Shown here: piece after piece, positions 7,722 to 17,309 of the stretch | Layout of the letters: each line of letters starts with the position of its first letter | Numbering within the stretch: position 1 is the first letter of the stretch | Source: Catenovulum sp. 2E275 | Lineage (GTDB): Bacteria > Pseudomonadota > Gammaproteobacteria > Enterobacterales > Alteromonadaceae | NCBI RefSeq assembly: GCF_025515275.1 | Contig: NZ_JAOPFU010000010.1 | Coordinates: forward strand, 1 to 64,000 | DNA: 64,000 bases | Reading direction: 5' to 3' | The notes under the pieces: model-generated | Told to the model about the DNA's origin: nothing | What the model saw: the letters and a program-made list of their open reading frames with translations, nothing else | Databases searched by the model: none | Made by a program: the position numbers and the translations under genes

Positions 7722-9368
7722 GTGAATAAGTCAATTACCAAAGTCGCAACGGCTGATATGGAATCTTTGTACCGTATTTTTACGGTTGCTGAAGCGCCGG
7801 ATTCTACTTTAGGGCAAATCGAAAAAGAGATTTCAGAAAACTTAGCTGGCTTTTTGAACGAGCATATTGTTGCGCGGGCTGTATCATTAGCTGAAATAGA
7901 GCGTGATTTTAGCTGTGCCGATATGCCGGAGCAGCCGACTTTTGTATCTGAACATACCCAATTTTTACTCGATAAGCTGGTGGCTAATTCTGTTCATACC
8001 GCAGCGCCTAGTTTTATTGGCCACATGACATCGGCATTACCGTATTTTATGTTGCCATTGTCTAAAATCATGATCGCGCTGAATCAAAATTTAGTCAAAA
8101 TAGAAACGTCCAAAGCATTCACCCCGTTGGAACGTCAGGTTTTGGGCATAATGCATAATTTGGTGTTTGGTCAAAACGAGCAGTTTTATCAAACTTATAT
8201 GCATTCAGAGTCTGATTCTTTAGGTGCATTTTGCTCTGGCGGCACGCTGGCTAACATCACTGCACTGTGGGTTGCTCGTAATAATTTATTAAAAGCCAAT
8301 AACCAATTTAAAGGGGTTAACCGCGAAGGTATGTACCGAGCGCTTAATCATTATGGTTATCAAGGTGTGGCTATTTTAGTTTCAAATCGCGGACACTATT
8401 CGCTTGGTAAAGCAGCTGATGTATTAGGCATTGGGCGTGATGATTTAATTGCGGTTGAAGTGGATGCAACCCATAAAGTATTAGTTGATGAAATGCGTAC
8501 TAAAGCCGCTGAGCTTGAAGAGCAGGGCATTAAAGTAATGGCAATTGTGGGTGTGGCGGGCACAACCGAAACCGGTAATGTTGATCCGCTAAATGATTTA
8601 GCTGATCTAGCCGAGCAATTAAGTTGCCATTTTCATGTGGATGCCGCTTGGGGCGGTGCAACGTTATTTTCTAAGGCTCATAAAGCGTTATTAAAAGGGA
8701 TTGAGCGAGCCGACAGTGTAACCATTGATGCACATAAACAAATGTACGTGCCTATGGGCGCTGGCATAGTGTTATTTAAGCAACCTAAACTGGCGAGCGA
8801 AATTGAACACCATGCTGAATATGTGCTGCGTAAAGGCTCTAAAGATTTAGGCTCGCATACGCTAGAAGGCTCACGGCCGGGCATGGCTATGTTGGTTTAT
8901 TCGGCATTAAAAGTATTAGGCCGAAAAGGGTATGAGCTATTAATTAACCGTAGTATTAAACAGGCTGAATATTTTGCTGGATTAATTAGTCAGCAAGCTG
9001 ACTTTGAACTGGTATCAAAACCTGAATTGTGTATTTTAACTTATCGTTATGTACCGCAATCGGTTAAAGCTTTGTTAGCTAAAGCAGATCTTAATCAGCA
9101 AAAACGAATTAATGAAAAGCTGGATGATTTAACCCGTTTTATTCAAAAGTGTCAGCGTGAAGCCGGAAAATCGTTTGTGAGCCGAACGCGTTTAACCAGT
9201 AATTTATATCCAGAACAAACCATTACTGTATTTCGGGTGGTTTTAGCTAACCCGTTAACCACAGAGCAAATTTTACAGGATGTATTAGCAGAGCAAGCAG
9301 AACTTGCACAGCTAAGCCAATTTGCGCTGCCAGCATTAAAACAAATTTTGGCAGAGTCAGCGAGATAA
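7722..9368 (+). CDS. panP: Pyridoxal-dependent aspartate 1-decarboxylase PanP
   Basis: This 548-aa group II PLP decarboxylase matches the PanP family (TIGR03799). It converts L-aspartate to beta-alanine for pantothenate and CoA synthesis, replacing the pyruvoyl enzyme PanD. Visible PLP-fold elements are the FCSGGTLANITAL phosphate-binding segment, HVDAAWGG with Asp307, and IDAHKQ with the Schiff-base Lys339. The length fits the family. The start used is GTG (7722), with only a weak ribosome-binding site; an ATG at 7758 is an alternative. The gene stands alone and converges with a lipoprotein gene seven bases beyond its stop. Aspartate specificity rests on whole-family resemblance rather than on one residue. 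Confidence 0.88.
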   Translation: MNKSITKVATADMESLYRIFTVAEAPDSTLGQIEKEISENLAGFLNEHIVARAVSLAEIERDFSCADMPEQPTFVSEHTQFLLDKLVANSVHTAAPSFIGHMTSALPYFMLPLSKIMIALNQNLVKIETSKAFTPLERQVLGIMHNLVFGQNEQFYQTYMHSESDSLGAFCSGGTLANITALWVARNNLLKANNQFKGVNREGMYRALNHYGYQGVAILVSNRGHYSLGKAADVLGIGRDDLIAVEVDATHKVLVDEMRTKAAELEEQGIKVMAIVGVAGTTETGNVDPLNDLADLAEQLSCHFHVDAAWGGATLFSKAHKALLKGIERADSVTIDAHKQMYVPMGAGIVLFKQPKLASEIEHHAEYVLRKGSKDLGSHTLEGSRPGMAMLVYSALKVLGRKGYELLINRSIKQAEYFAGLISQQADFELVSKPELCILTYRYVPQSVKALLAKADLNQQKRINEKLDDLTRFIQKCQREAGKSFVSRTRLTSNLYPEQTITVFRVVLANPLTTEQILQDVLAEQAELAQLSQFALPALKQILAESAR

Positions 9369-9375
9369 AAGAAAG

Positions 9376-10011
9376 TTATTCAACACTTTGCCTTAACTGG
9401 CTCATATAAGCGGATTCTTTAGGAACGGTTAGCTGAGCCAATAAACCTAGAATATAATCATCTGGTGGCGGTAGCTGCTCTGCAAATTTCATATTGGTGG
9501 TGATTCTTACCACTTTATCTTCTTTAATAAAAAAATAAGCATAATTGTGCATGTATAGCTCATCATGTAAATGCACACGGCTAACACCACGTAAACCCTG
9601 TACCGATTTTCCGGCTATTTGCCAGTCAAGCTGGTCAATATCTTCAAGCGTGCGGGATTTATAGTTATTTTGCTGAATAAATTCATCTAACCCCTGATAG
9701 TTCATTCGAGCTTCATCCATTAATACTGGTAAGGCTGGTTGCCACTGTAAATGGCGCACCGGATAAATAAAAACATTAAATATATCCAGCTCATAAAAAG
9801 TGCTCTGATAAGTTAAACGAGTGCCATATAAAGGATTATCTGAATCAGTTTGCTCAACAAAAAAGAGCGTATCAGTTTGTTCGGGATAAGTTAACTGAGT
9901 CTGATAGTTCGATGGGGTAAGCTCTGAAGTGCTGGCACAAGACGTTAAACTGGTTAAACAAAATAATACCCAAATTGTACCTGCATTTATTTTTAGCACT
10001 AAACTACTCAT
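9376..10011 (-). CDS. Predicted lipoprotein, function unknown
   Basis: This protein has a lipoprotein signal ending LTSLTSC, with the lipid-accepting Cys as residue 25 when counted from the ATG at 10011 (211 aa). An upstream ATG at 10050 (224 aa) has a slightly better ribosome-binding site but gives an unusual n-region with an acidic residue. The mature part has no motif I recognise and no further membrane segment. The residue after the Cys is Ala, so sorting to the outer membrane is expected. It is transcribed away from rnr and converges with panP. The absence of a known domain is based on reading only. Confidence 0.6.
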   Translation of the reverse strand: MSSLVLKINAGTIWVLFCLTSLTSCASTSELTPSNYQTQLTYPEQTDTLFFVEQTDSDNPLYGTRLTYQSTFYELDIFNVFIYPVRHLQWQPALPVLMDEARMNYQGLDEFIQQNNYKSRTLEDIDQLDWQIAGKSVQGLRGVSRVHLHDELYMHNYAYFFIKEDKVVRITTNMKFAEQLPPPDDYILGLLAQLTVPKESAYMSQLRQSVE

Positions 10012-10185
10012 ATATTCTGAAAAATTGATCTGAAAGCATTGATAATACATAAATCTCTTTGCTAAAACAGAAGTAAATAAAATATTTATTAAACAGTGAG
10101 CATATTCTGCACACAGCTTGCGAATTAGCGTATACTTGGTTTAAAAATTATTAGTATCAACAAATAAGGTCACTATAGCCATTTA

Positions 10186-12600
10186 ATGAAATCCACAAAT
10201 CATAATACCAGTCTTAAATTTCATCCCTTATTAGCCGAAAAGCTGGTGAGTTATGTCGAAACTCAACTGCAAGCGGTTAGCTATTTATCTTTATGCGACA
10301 AACTCAATATTCACGGAATAGATGCCGAGCAAGAATTACAAGCTTGTTTAACTGCGCTGGAGCAGGAAGGACGGGTAGTTCGCAACAAAAATAATGATTA
10401 TGCAACGCCAGAAATGTTGGGGTTATATGTCGGCAAAGTGATCGGACATAAAGACGGTTATGGTTTTTTACAATTGCCAAAAGGAACAAAAGATTTATTT
10501 ATTCCTGTGCATCAAATGGATAGCTTATTACATGGTGACTTAATTTTAGTTAAGCAATCCGGCACTGATTCACGCGGTCGTAAAGAATGCCGGTTAGTCA
10601 GAGTATTGCAAACTCGAACCGAACCTTTTGTTGGCCGCTGTTTTATTGAGCACGGCATTGCATACGTGATGCCAGATGATTCTCGAATTTCACAAGAAAT
10701 TATTATTCCGAGTGAACACAAAAATGGTGCTCGCAATGGCCAAATGGTGGTTGCTCAGCTATTAACTCGGCCAAGTAAAAGAGTTAATGCAACTGCCAAA
10801 ATTACTGAGGTTTTAGGTGAGCATATGGCGCCCGGAATGGAAATTGAAGTCGCTCTTAGAAACTACGATATTCCGCATCAATGGCCAAATAAAGTTGATA
10901 AAGAGTTAAGCCGGATCAGTGATGAAGTGCCAGAAAACGCGAAATTAAATCGGGTTGATTTACGCAATTTACCTTTAGTCACAATTGACGGTGAAGATGC
11001 ACGCGACTTTGACGATGCAGTTTATTGTGAAACTAAAAAATCTGGTGGCTGGCGTTTATGGGTTGCGATTGCTGATGTGAGTTATTATGTTCGCCCCGGC
11101 ACTGCTTTAGACGAGCAAGCGCAGCTACGCGGAACATCGGTTTATTTTCCTGAGCAAGTTGTACCTATGCTGCCGGAAAAACTGTCCAATGGTTTATGTT
11201 CGCTTAATCCGCAGGTTGATCGCTTGTGTATGGTATGCGAAATGACAGTAAGCGCTAACGGGCGTTTATCTGGTTATCAGTTTTATCAGGCAGTGATGAA
11301 CTCCCATGCGCGACTCACCTATAACAAAGTACATGCTATTTTAAAAGGTGATGAAAAACTGCGCGAACGTTATCAGCATTTAATTCCGCATCTTGAAAAT
11401 TTAAACAATATGTATGCGAGCTTAAAGCAAGCCAGAATGGCGCGTGGTGCAATTGAGTTTGATACACTCGAACCCAAGTTTATTTTTAACGCCCAGCGTA
11501 AAATTGAGTCAGTTGAAATTGTGCAGCGTAACGACGCGCATAAAATCATTGAAGAATGTATGATTTTAGCCAATGTTGCGGCGGCACAATTTATTAGTAA
11601 ACATAAAGCACAGGCGCTTTATCGGGTACATGATACGCCAGATAGCGAAAAGCTAACCCAATTTATTGGCTTTTTAGCTGAGCTTGGGATTACTTTTACC
11701 TTAGATGGTGAAATAGAACCGATAGATTTTAAGCATTTGGTTGATAAAATAGAAGGCCGACCGGATCAAGAACTCATTCAGACTATGCTGTTGCGCTCAA
11801 TGAAACAGGCGGCTTATTCACCAGACAATGTCGGCCATTTTGGACTGGCACTTAATAATTATGCGCATTTTACTTCGCCAATTCGCCGCTATCCTGATTT
11901 AATTTTACACCGTGCGATTAAAGCTATTTTGTTAAAGCAAAACTTAATTGCTAACAACAGTGGCGAATATACCTACGATCCTAAAGAAATGGACGAGTTA
12001 GGCGAGCATACCTCAATGACCGAGCGTCGCGCAGAAACGGCAACCCGAGATGTGGCCAACTGGCTAAAATGCGAGTTTATGCAAGACAGGTTAGGAGATG
12101 AATTTGACGGTGTTATCTCAGCTGTTACCAGCTTTGGTTTTTTTGTCAGAATTAACGATTTATTTGTTGAAGGTTTAGTGCACGTTAGCTCGTTGCAAAG
12201 TGACTTTTATATTTATGATCCGATTAAACATCGGCTAATTGGCGAGCAAAAACGCAAAGTTTATAAACTGGGTGACGAGGTGAACATTAAAGTCATTTCG
12301 GTTAATTTAGACGATAAAAAAATTGATTTTATTTTAACTGACTCAGAATCCAATCAAAAATCGGATAAAGCTCACCGTGGTGCAGCCAAAAAATACAGCA
12401 AAAGCAAAGCAAAAACTCAGGCAGCAGAACCAAATACCAAAAGCAGAGCCAAGGGTAGTAAAACCCAACAGCTAATGGCGCAAGATAAATCAGAAAACGC
12501 GTCAGCTAACAATAAAAAATCAAAAGCATCCAGCAAAAAGCGTAAAGCAAAAGCCGGAAAAAAAGCAGCGGTTAAAGCAAATAAAAGTAAGCGGAGATAA
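10186..12600 (+). CDS. rnr: Ribonuclease R
   Basis: This 804-aa 3'-5' exoribonuclease of the RNB family degrades structured RNA and takes part in rRNA and tmRNA-linked quality control. An N-terminal winged-helix region (about 15-75) precedes two cold-shock OB folds. The RNB catalytic core has the acidic motif [14 protein letters not shown] (about residues 266-279). An S1 domain (about 640-720) and a Lys/Ala/Ser-rich tail to the end follow, and such a tail is typical of RNase R rather than RNase II. The rlmB gene begins two bases after the stop, as in the E. coli rnr-rlmB pair. Confidence 0.96.
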   Translation: MKSTNHNTSLKFHPLLAEKLVSYVETQLQAVSYLSLCDKLNIHGIDAEQELQACLTALEQEGRVVRNKNNDYATPEMLGLYVGKVIGHKDGYGFLQLPKGTKDLFIPVHQMDSLLHGDLILVKQSGTDSRGRKECRLVRVLQTRTEPFVGRCFIEHGIAYVMPDDSRISQEIIIPSEHKNGARNGQMVVAQLLTRPSKRVNATAKITEVLGEHMAPGMEIEVALRNYDIPHQWPNKVDKELSRISDEVPENAKLNRVDLRNLPLVTIDGEDARDFDDAVYCETKKSGGWRLWVAIADVSYYVRPGTALDEQAQLRGTSVYFPEQVVPMLPEKLSNGLCSLNPQVDRLCMVCEMTVSANGRLSGYQFYQAVMNSHARLTYNKVHAILKGDEKLRERYQHLIPHLENLNNMYASLKQARMARGAIEFDTLEPKFIFNAQRKIESVEIVQRNDAHKIIEECMILANVAAAQFISKHKAQALYRVHDTPDSEKLTQFIGFLAELGITFTLDGEIEPIDFKHLVDKIEGRPDQELIQTMLLRSMKQAAYSPDNVGHFGLALNNYAHFTSPIRRYPDLILHRAIKAILLKQNLIANNSGEYTYDPKEMDELGEHTSMTERRAETATRDVANWLKCEFMQDRLGDEFDGVISAVTSFGFFVRINDLFVEGLVHVSSLQSDFYIYDPIKHRLIGEQKRKVYKLGDEVNIKVISVNLDDKKIDFILTDSESNQKSDKAHRGAAKKYSKSKAKTQAAEPNTKSRAKGSKTQQLMAQDKSENASANNKKSKASSKKRKAKAGKKAAVKANKSKRR

Positions 12601-12602
12601 AT

Positions 12603-13349
12603 TTGAGTAAGTCAGAATTAATTTTTGGTTTGCATGCGGCAGAATCATTAATTGAAAACGCCCCACATCGTTTTATTGAGATTTTTTGTTTAAAAGGTCG
12701 TAACGATGACAGGCTAAATAAAATTGTAAATATAGCGCGTCAAAACGGCATATCTATTCAGTTTACTCAACGTAAAACATTAGATGATAAAGCCGGTGGC
12801 GAGCAGCACCAAGGTATAGTTGCCAGAGTGCAACCGGCTCCAGCGTTAAACGAAAACGACTTAGACGCTTTACTGAAAAAGTTAACTAAACCTGCATTTT
12901 TATTGGTATTAGACGGCGTGACCGATCCGCATAATATTGGCGCATGTTTACGCACCGCTGATGCTGCCGGAGTAGACGCGGTTATTGTACCTAAAGATAA
13001 ATCAGGTAGTTTAACCGCAGTGGCTAAAAAAGTTGCCTGTGGCGCAGCAGAAGTTGTCCCTTTTATTCAGGTAACCAATTTAGCTAGAACACTACGTGAT
13101 ATTCAGCAAATGGGTATTTGGGTGGTTGGTACAGCGGGCGAAGCAACACAAACACTTTATCAGGCAAAATTAAATGGCCCAATGGCTTTAGTGATGGGCG
13201 CTGAAGGCAGTGGCATGCGCCGTTTAACCCGAGAAACCTGTGATGAGTTAATTTCTATCCCTATGGCTGGTAGCGTATCTAGCTTAAATGTGAGTGTTGC
13301 AACCGGCGTAACCTTGTTTGAAATGGTGCGTCAGCGTCAGGCTAATTAA
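12603..13349 (+). CDS. rlmB: 23S rRNA (guanosine-2'-O)-methyltransferase RlmB
   Basis: This 248-aa SpoU-class SPOUT enzyme methylates the ribose of G2251 in 23S rRNA using SAM. An N-terminal substrate-binding domain ([14 protein letters not shown]) precedes the three SPOUT motifs: [26 protein letters not shown] and [18 protein letters not shown], the last of which forms the trefoil knot. The start is TTG at 12603, with CGGAG from the rnr 3' end about six bases upstream, so translation is coupled to rnr. The length equals the family norm. Confidence 0.95.
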   Translation: MSKSELIFGLHAAESLIENAPHRFIEIFCLKGRNDDRLNKIVNIARQNGISIQFTQRKTLDDKAGGEQHQGIVARVQPAPALNENDLDALLKKLTKPAFLLVLDGVTDPHNIGACLRTADAAGVDAVIVPKDKSGSLTAVAKKVACGAAEVVPFIQVTNLARTLRDIQQMGIWVVGTAGEATQTLYQAKLNGPMALVMGAEGSGMRRLTRETCDELISIPMAGSVSSLNVSVATGVTLFEMVRQRQAN

Positions 13350-13357
13350 GCTTTTTA

Positions 13358-13428
13358 CTAGAGCCTGTTTATCTTTGTATTATTTTTTCTCTCAGCTCAA
13401 ATTATAAACAAAGATAAACAGGCTCTAG
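13358..13428. repeat. 71-bp palindromic element with 21-bp perfect arms (MITE-like)
   Basis: The left arm 13358-13378 and the right arm 13408-13428 are perfect reverse complements, separated by 29 AT-rich bases. The inner sequence starts GAGCCTGTTTATC and the outer ends read CTA/TAG, so a TA duplication of an IS5-type (IS427-group) mobile element is possible. No clear U-tract follows the right arm, so it is not a typical terminator. The same 12 bases that open the element (AGAGCCTGTTTA) recur at 47502-47513. Confidence 0.6.
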
Positions 13429-13462
13429 GCTGGATAACTTATTCAGCCTGCCTTATTTTGAT
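13427..13462 (+). terminator. Possible terminator after rlmB
   Basis: AGGCTG (13427-13432) pairs with CAGCCT (13444-13449) around 11 bases, and a T-rich run (TTATTTTG) follows shortly after. It shares two bases with the right arm of the palindromic element, so the two structures compete. Confidence 0.4.
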
Positions 13463-13497
13463 TTATCTCGATTATTTTTCTACCAGTTTTTGTCTTT

Positions 13498-14289
13498 GTG
13501 AGCCAATACAACAAACCACCTAAAATTGACCGTTTAAAACGCGGCTATTATCGCAGCGGGCCAGATTATCGTAAAAGCCAAGATGTTGGTTTTGCTGAAA
13601 TTCGTAAACTATTTGGTTTTCGTTCTATTCAAATTGGTCACTGGGTGACCCGGCAAGAGCAACAAATTGCCGCTAATCTTATTTATGATGCATTAATGGA
13701 TTTAGCTAATATTTTGGCTGTACCCGCTCAGGTTTTATCTTTACGGGGTAGTTTATCGCTGGCATTTGGCACAGGTGGACAAAAATATGTGCAAGCGCAT
13801 TACGATATGCGTAAACGGGAGTTAGCTTTGGCAAAAAATGCTGGGGGTGGGGCATTAGCTCACGAGTGGTTTCACGCGTTCGACCATTATATTAACGATA
13901 AATTATTTCAGCTACCCAGTTCTAGTTTTGCTTCAAATAGCTGGATTTATAACAAAGAAAACATCGAGCACCCATTAAACTTAAAGTTAACTCAATTCTA
14001 TCAAACAATTTTTTTGGCAGAAGACGGCAAGCAACCCAGCGAATATTTAAAAATAAGCAGCAAAATCGATCAGAAACTAAATCAATATTATTTTGCGATG
14101 CCAGAAGAATTAGCCGCCCGAGCTTTTGAATCTGTTATTCAGGATCAGCCAATTAAAAATGCGTATTTGGTTTGTGGTACACAAAAATCAGAGCAAGCCG
14201 AGTTAGGTATTTTCCCCAGCCCCGCTCATAGAACCAAACTAGCCGAAACTTGCTTAGCTTACTTTCGGTTATTGGGAAGGTTGGTGTGA
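13498..14289 (+). CDS. CLCA_X family protein, putative zinc metallopeptidase with LPD1-like motif
   Basis: This 263-aa soluble protein has an HEXXH-type motif H-E-W-F-H-A-F-D-H at residues 122-130. A GGGALA segment precedes the motif, and upstream are SIQIGHWV and LSLRGSLSLAFGTGG. The block resembles the polyvalent-protein domain LPD1 of phage and conjugative proteins, and chromosomal CLCA_X proteins of marine gammaproteobacteria. The motif suggests Zn2+ binding and possible peptidase activity; neither is demonstrated. The start is GTG without a clear ribosome-binding site. The gene follows the palindromic element and its last 21 bases overlap the convergent TIGR02444 gene. Confidence 0.7.
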   Translation: MSQYNKPPKIDRLKRGYYRSGPDYRKSQDVGFAEIRKLFGFRSIQIGHWVTRQEQQIAANLIYDALMDLANILAVPAQVLSLRGSLSLAFGTGGQKYVQAHYDMRKRELALAKNAGGGALAHEWFHAFDHYINDKLFQLPSSSFASNSWIYNKENIEHPLNLKLTQFYQTIFLAEDGKQPSEYLKISSKIDQKLNQYYFAMPEELAARAFESVIQDQPIKNAYLVCGTQKSEQAELGIFPSPAHRTKLAETCLAYFRLLGRLV

Positions 14290-14814
14290 TGGCAAACTTA
14301 ATTGTTTGCCAATAATCGATTCAAACTCAGTGCTATCAGTTAAATTAAGTTTTAAGGTTTGCGCATACCAGTTAAAGGGCGCTAACGTTTTTGTGGTTGG
14401 CGTGGGTGAGGCAAGATATTGATTAAGCGTATCAATAATTAACGCTTGTTCTTGTTGCTCAAACATCAGTTCGGCAGTTAATAAAGCCTGTTTTATGGTT
14501 TGATAATCTGCCTCAGTTTGATAATTTCGCCAGTTGAATCTGGCTTGGCGAATTAATCCAGTTGTGTGTTGATTAAACTCGTTAAGTTTTATCAGTAGCT
14601 GAGTTAGTTGTGGCTCTGAAAAGCGATAGCTTTTATACTCCAGCCAAGACAATATCAGAATTAAATTAACATTAGCCTGATGCTGCTCTTGCCAGTTAAG
14701 ACAGATTTTTTGCACACTGTTATTTTGATATAAAGCACAAACCTGCTGCCAAATTTGTGCTTTATCTAAGCTTAATTTATTCACTTTAATTTTAAATTTA
14801 TTCTGCTTGCTCAA
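14269..14814 (-). CDS. TIGR02444 family protein, function unknown
   Basis: This 181-aa soluble helical protein matches the TIGR02444 (DUF2390) family through its N-terminal block: VCALYQNNSVQKICLNWQ followed by QHQANVNLILILSWLE. No catalytic motif is visible and the family has no assigned function. The start is TTG (14814), overlapping the end of yheS by 17 bases, so the two are probably co-transcribed and translationally coupled. Its end overlaps the convergent CLCA_X gene by 21 bases. Conserved association with YheS-type ABC-F genes suggests a link to translation, but this is inference. Confidence 0.8.
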   Translation of the reverse strand: MSKQNKFKIKVNKLSLDKAQIWQQVCALYQNNSVQKICLNWQEQHQANVNLILILSWLEYKSYRFSEPQLTQLLIKLNEFNQHTTGLIRQARFNWRNYQTEADYQTIKQALLTAELMFEQQEQALIIDTLNQYLASPTPTTKTLAPFNWYAQTLKLNLTDSTEFESIIGKQLSLPSHQPSQ

Positions 14815-16708
14815 ATTCAGTTTGGGCGCTTTCCAATGCTTCTTCTGCGCTCATCCAAGCTTCTTCAGCGGTTTCTAATTCAGTTTTTAAACTGGCTTGT
14901 TGTTTAATCAAAGTGGTTAACTTTGATTTATTGTCGTCAGTATACAGCTCGGTATCAGACAGTTGCGTTTCAATTTGTTCAAGTTCAGTTTGATATTTAT
15001 CGACTAACTGGCTGTATTTTTCTATTTGCTGGCGCAAAGGTTTGGTTTTTTGTCTAAACTCGGCTTCGCGGCGCTTTAACTCTTTTTTATTCGCAGCAGA
15101 GTTAGATTTATCTACTTCTGGCTTTTGCACCTGTTGTAATTGCTGCTCGGTTAGCCATTTTTCGTAATCATCTAAATCGCCATTAAAGGCTTCAACTTTA
15201 CCGTTATCGACCAGATAAAAATCATCACAAGTGCTACGTAAAATATGCCTGTCGTGCGATACAATGATCATCGCGCCCTCAAATTCCTGAAGTGCCATAG
15301 TTAGCGCCAGTCGCATATCTAAATCTAAATGGTTGGTTGGTTCATCCAGTAATAGCAAATTAGGTTTTTGCCAAACCAATAAAGCCAAAACTAAACGGGC
15401 TTTTTCACCACCAGAAAAATTTTCAATTTTATCTAATGCCTGATCACCGTTAAAACCAAAACCGCCTAAAAAGTCGCGTAATTGTTGCTCGGTTTCTTTA
15501 TTGGCTAAACGGGCCAAATGTTCGAGCGGTGAGTCATTTAATCTTAATTGCTCTAATTGGTGCTGAGCAAAATAGCCAATATTTAAACCGGCACTGGCGG
15601 TATATTCGCCCGAAAGTGGGGTTAAATCACCGGCTAATAATTTAATTAAAGTTGATTTACCGGCACCGTTACGGCCCAGTAAACCAATTCGGCTGCCCGG
15701 CACTAAATTAAGTTTTACGGTATCTAAAATGGTTTTATCGGTATAGCCGGCACTAACTTGTTTAAGTGAAATGAGTGGGTTTGGGTTTTTCTCCGGCACT
15801 CTAAAGCTAAAATTAAATTCGCTATCTACATGCGCTGGGGCAATCAGTTGCATTTTAGCCAAAGCTTTTACTCTTGACTGAGCTTGTTTGGCTTTACTGG
15901 CTTTGGCTTTAAAGCGGTCGATAAAACTTTGCATGTGAGCACGTTCGCGCTGTTGCTTTTCAAATAAAGCTTGCTGCTGCTCAAGTTTAGTAGCGCGCTG
16001 AATTTCAAATTGTGAATAGTTACCTTTGTAGGTATTTATTTTTTGTTGTTCTATATGCAAAATTTGCTGGCAAACTTCGTCTAAAAAGTCGCGGTCGTGC
16101 GAAATAACCACTAAAGTTCCGGGGTACTGATTTAAAAACTTAGCCAGCCAGATAACCGCATCTAAATCTAAGTGGTTAGTTGGTTCATCCAATAATAATA
16201 AGTCGGAGCGACAAATCAGCGCTTGCGCTAAGTTTAACCGCATACGCCAACCACCAGAAAAATCAGCCACAGGTAATTTTTGCTGAGCGTCACTAAAGCC
16301 TAAACCATTTAATAATTGTCCGGCTCTGGCATAAATGGTGTAACCATCGATATGCTGCATTTTTTCATATAATTCACCTAACTTTTCGCCTGCTTGTGCT
16401 TGCTCGGCTTTAGCAATGGCTTGTTCTAATTGACGATATTCCTGATCGCCATCTATCACATACTCAACTGCGGTTTGGGTAAGCGCGGGTGTTTCTTGTT
16501 TTACATTAGCAATAACCCACTGCACCGGCACACTTAATTCGCCAGCATCTACATGCAAAACCTGATTTAACAAAGCAAAAAAGCTGGATTTACCACAGCC
16601 ATTTTTACCGATTAATCCAACTTTTTGTCCCGGATTAATCACCGCCGAAGCGCCCTCTAATAAAAAATTTTGCCCGCGTTGCAACGAAATTTGGTTTATA
16701 GAAATCAT
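14798..16708 (-). CDS. yheS: ABC-F family ATPase YheS
   Basis: This 636-aa cytoplasmic protein has two ATP-binding cassettes and no membrane domain. Walker A sites GKNGCGKSS (about 35-43) and GRNGAGKST (second half) are each paired with an SGG signature and LLLLDEPTNHLDLD. A linker with FKAKASKAKQAQSRVKAL and a charged coiled-coil C-terminal tail complete the ABC-F plan. The length equals E. coli YheS (637 aa). ABC-F proteins bind the ribosomal E site and act on stalled or slow ribosomes. It is transcribed divergently from yheV, and the TIGR02444 gene follows with overlap. Confidence 0.94.
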   Translation of the reverse strand: MISINQISLQRGQNFLLEGASAVINPGQKVGLIGKNGCGKSSFFALLNQVLHVDAGELSVPVQWVIANVKQETPALTQTAVEYVIDGDQEYRQLEQAIAKAEQAQAGEKLGELYEKMQHIDGYTIYARAGQLLNGLGFSDAQQKLPVADFSGGWRMRLNLAQALICRSDLLLLDEPTNHLDLDAVIWLAKFLNQYPGTLVVISHDRDFLDEVCQQILHIEQQKINTYKGNYSQFEIQRATKLEQQQALFEKQQRERAHMQSFIDRFKAKASKAKQAQSRVKALAKMQLIAPAHVDSEFNFSFRVPEKNPNPLISLKQVSAGYTDKTILDTVKLNLVPGSRIGLLGRNGAGKSTLIKLLAGDLTPLSGEYTASAGLNIGYFAQHQLEQLRLNDSPLEHLARLANKETEQQLRDFLGGFGFNGDQALDKIENFSGGEKARLVLALLVWQKPNLLLLDEPTNHLDLDMRLALTMALQEFEGAMIIVSHDRHILRSTCDDFYLVDNGKVEAFNGDLDDYEKWLTEQQLQQVQKPEVDKSNSAANKKELKRREAEFRQKTKPLRQQIEKYSQLVDKYQTELEQIETQLSDTELYTDDNKSKLTTLIKQQASLKTELETAEEAWMSAEEALESAQTEFEQAE

Positions 16709-16819
16709 TTATTACCGCAATTTGCTATGTGAGTTATCAAAAAGGGTATATTACTGGAATTGCGTCAAAGAGTTAAATACACTCTGCTAAATATCTTTGA
16801 ATCAACTTGTCTGGTTTAT

Positions 16820-17020
16820 ATGAAACTAAAAAAACGCTTTATCGCCGGTGCTATCTGCCAAAAATGCCACGCTCAAGATACCTTAATGTTGTATATGGAA
16901 AACTCAGTTGAAAAAGTAGAATGTGTCGAATGTGGTGATATTCAAAGCCAGACCGATGCCAAAGTGGAAAAATCGAGCAAAAGCTCGGGTAATGTAATTG
17001 GTTTGTTTAAGCCGGAATAA
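16820..17020 (+). CDS. yheV: YheV-family putative zinc-ribbon protein
   Basis: This 66-aa protein matches YheV (DUF2387) almost end to end. It starts MKLKKRFIAGAICQKCHAQD, has a second pair CVECGD and ends with VIGLFKPE. The two Cys-X2-Cys pairs form a predicted zinc ribbon. The function is unknown. An in-frame upstream start would add 20 residues, but the ATG at 16820 gives exactly the family length and N-terminus. It lies divergent to yheS, an arrangement related to that of E. coli. Confidence 0.85.
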   Translation: MKLKKRFIAGAICQKCHAQDTLMLYMENSVEKVECVECGDIQSQTDAKVEKSSKSSGNVIGLFKPE

Positions 17021-17309
17021 ATTTACAAACCGATTTGTAGAGTGGAATTAAGTGGACAAACCGCAAACGAATTAAGCAATTTCAGAATGGGTATCTATAC
17101 CTATAAACCAAAACAAAGTCTATCGTTACAATTATCTGTGAAAGTTAAAATACTCAGTTTTTCAGCATTATTTTATTAAGTTTACAATCATTGCCGAAAA
17201 AACATCCAACAAATCACATAATCGCAGGCTCAGCTATAGTCAGCGATGATTAAAATCGCTACAATACGCGGTCATTTTTCCCGGTGGTTAATTTTTGGGC
17301 GATTTTTAA

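Noticed and set aside
17242-17265. AGCGAT/ATCGCT stem with TACAAT as a promoter of miaB
   Set aside because: The stem is short and no -35 box lies at the right distance, so the evidence is too weak.
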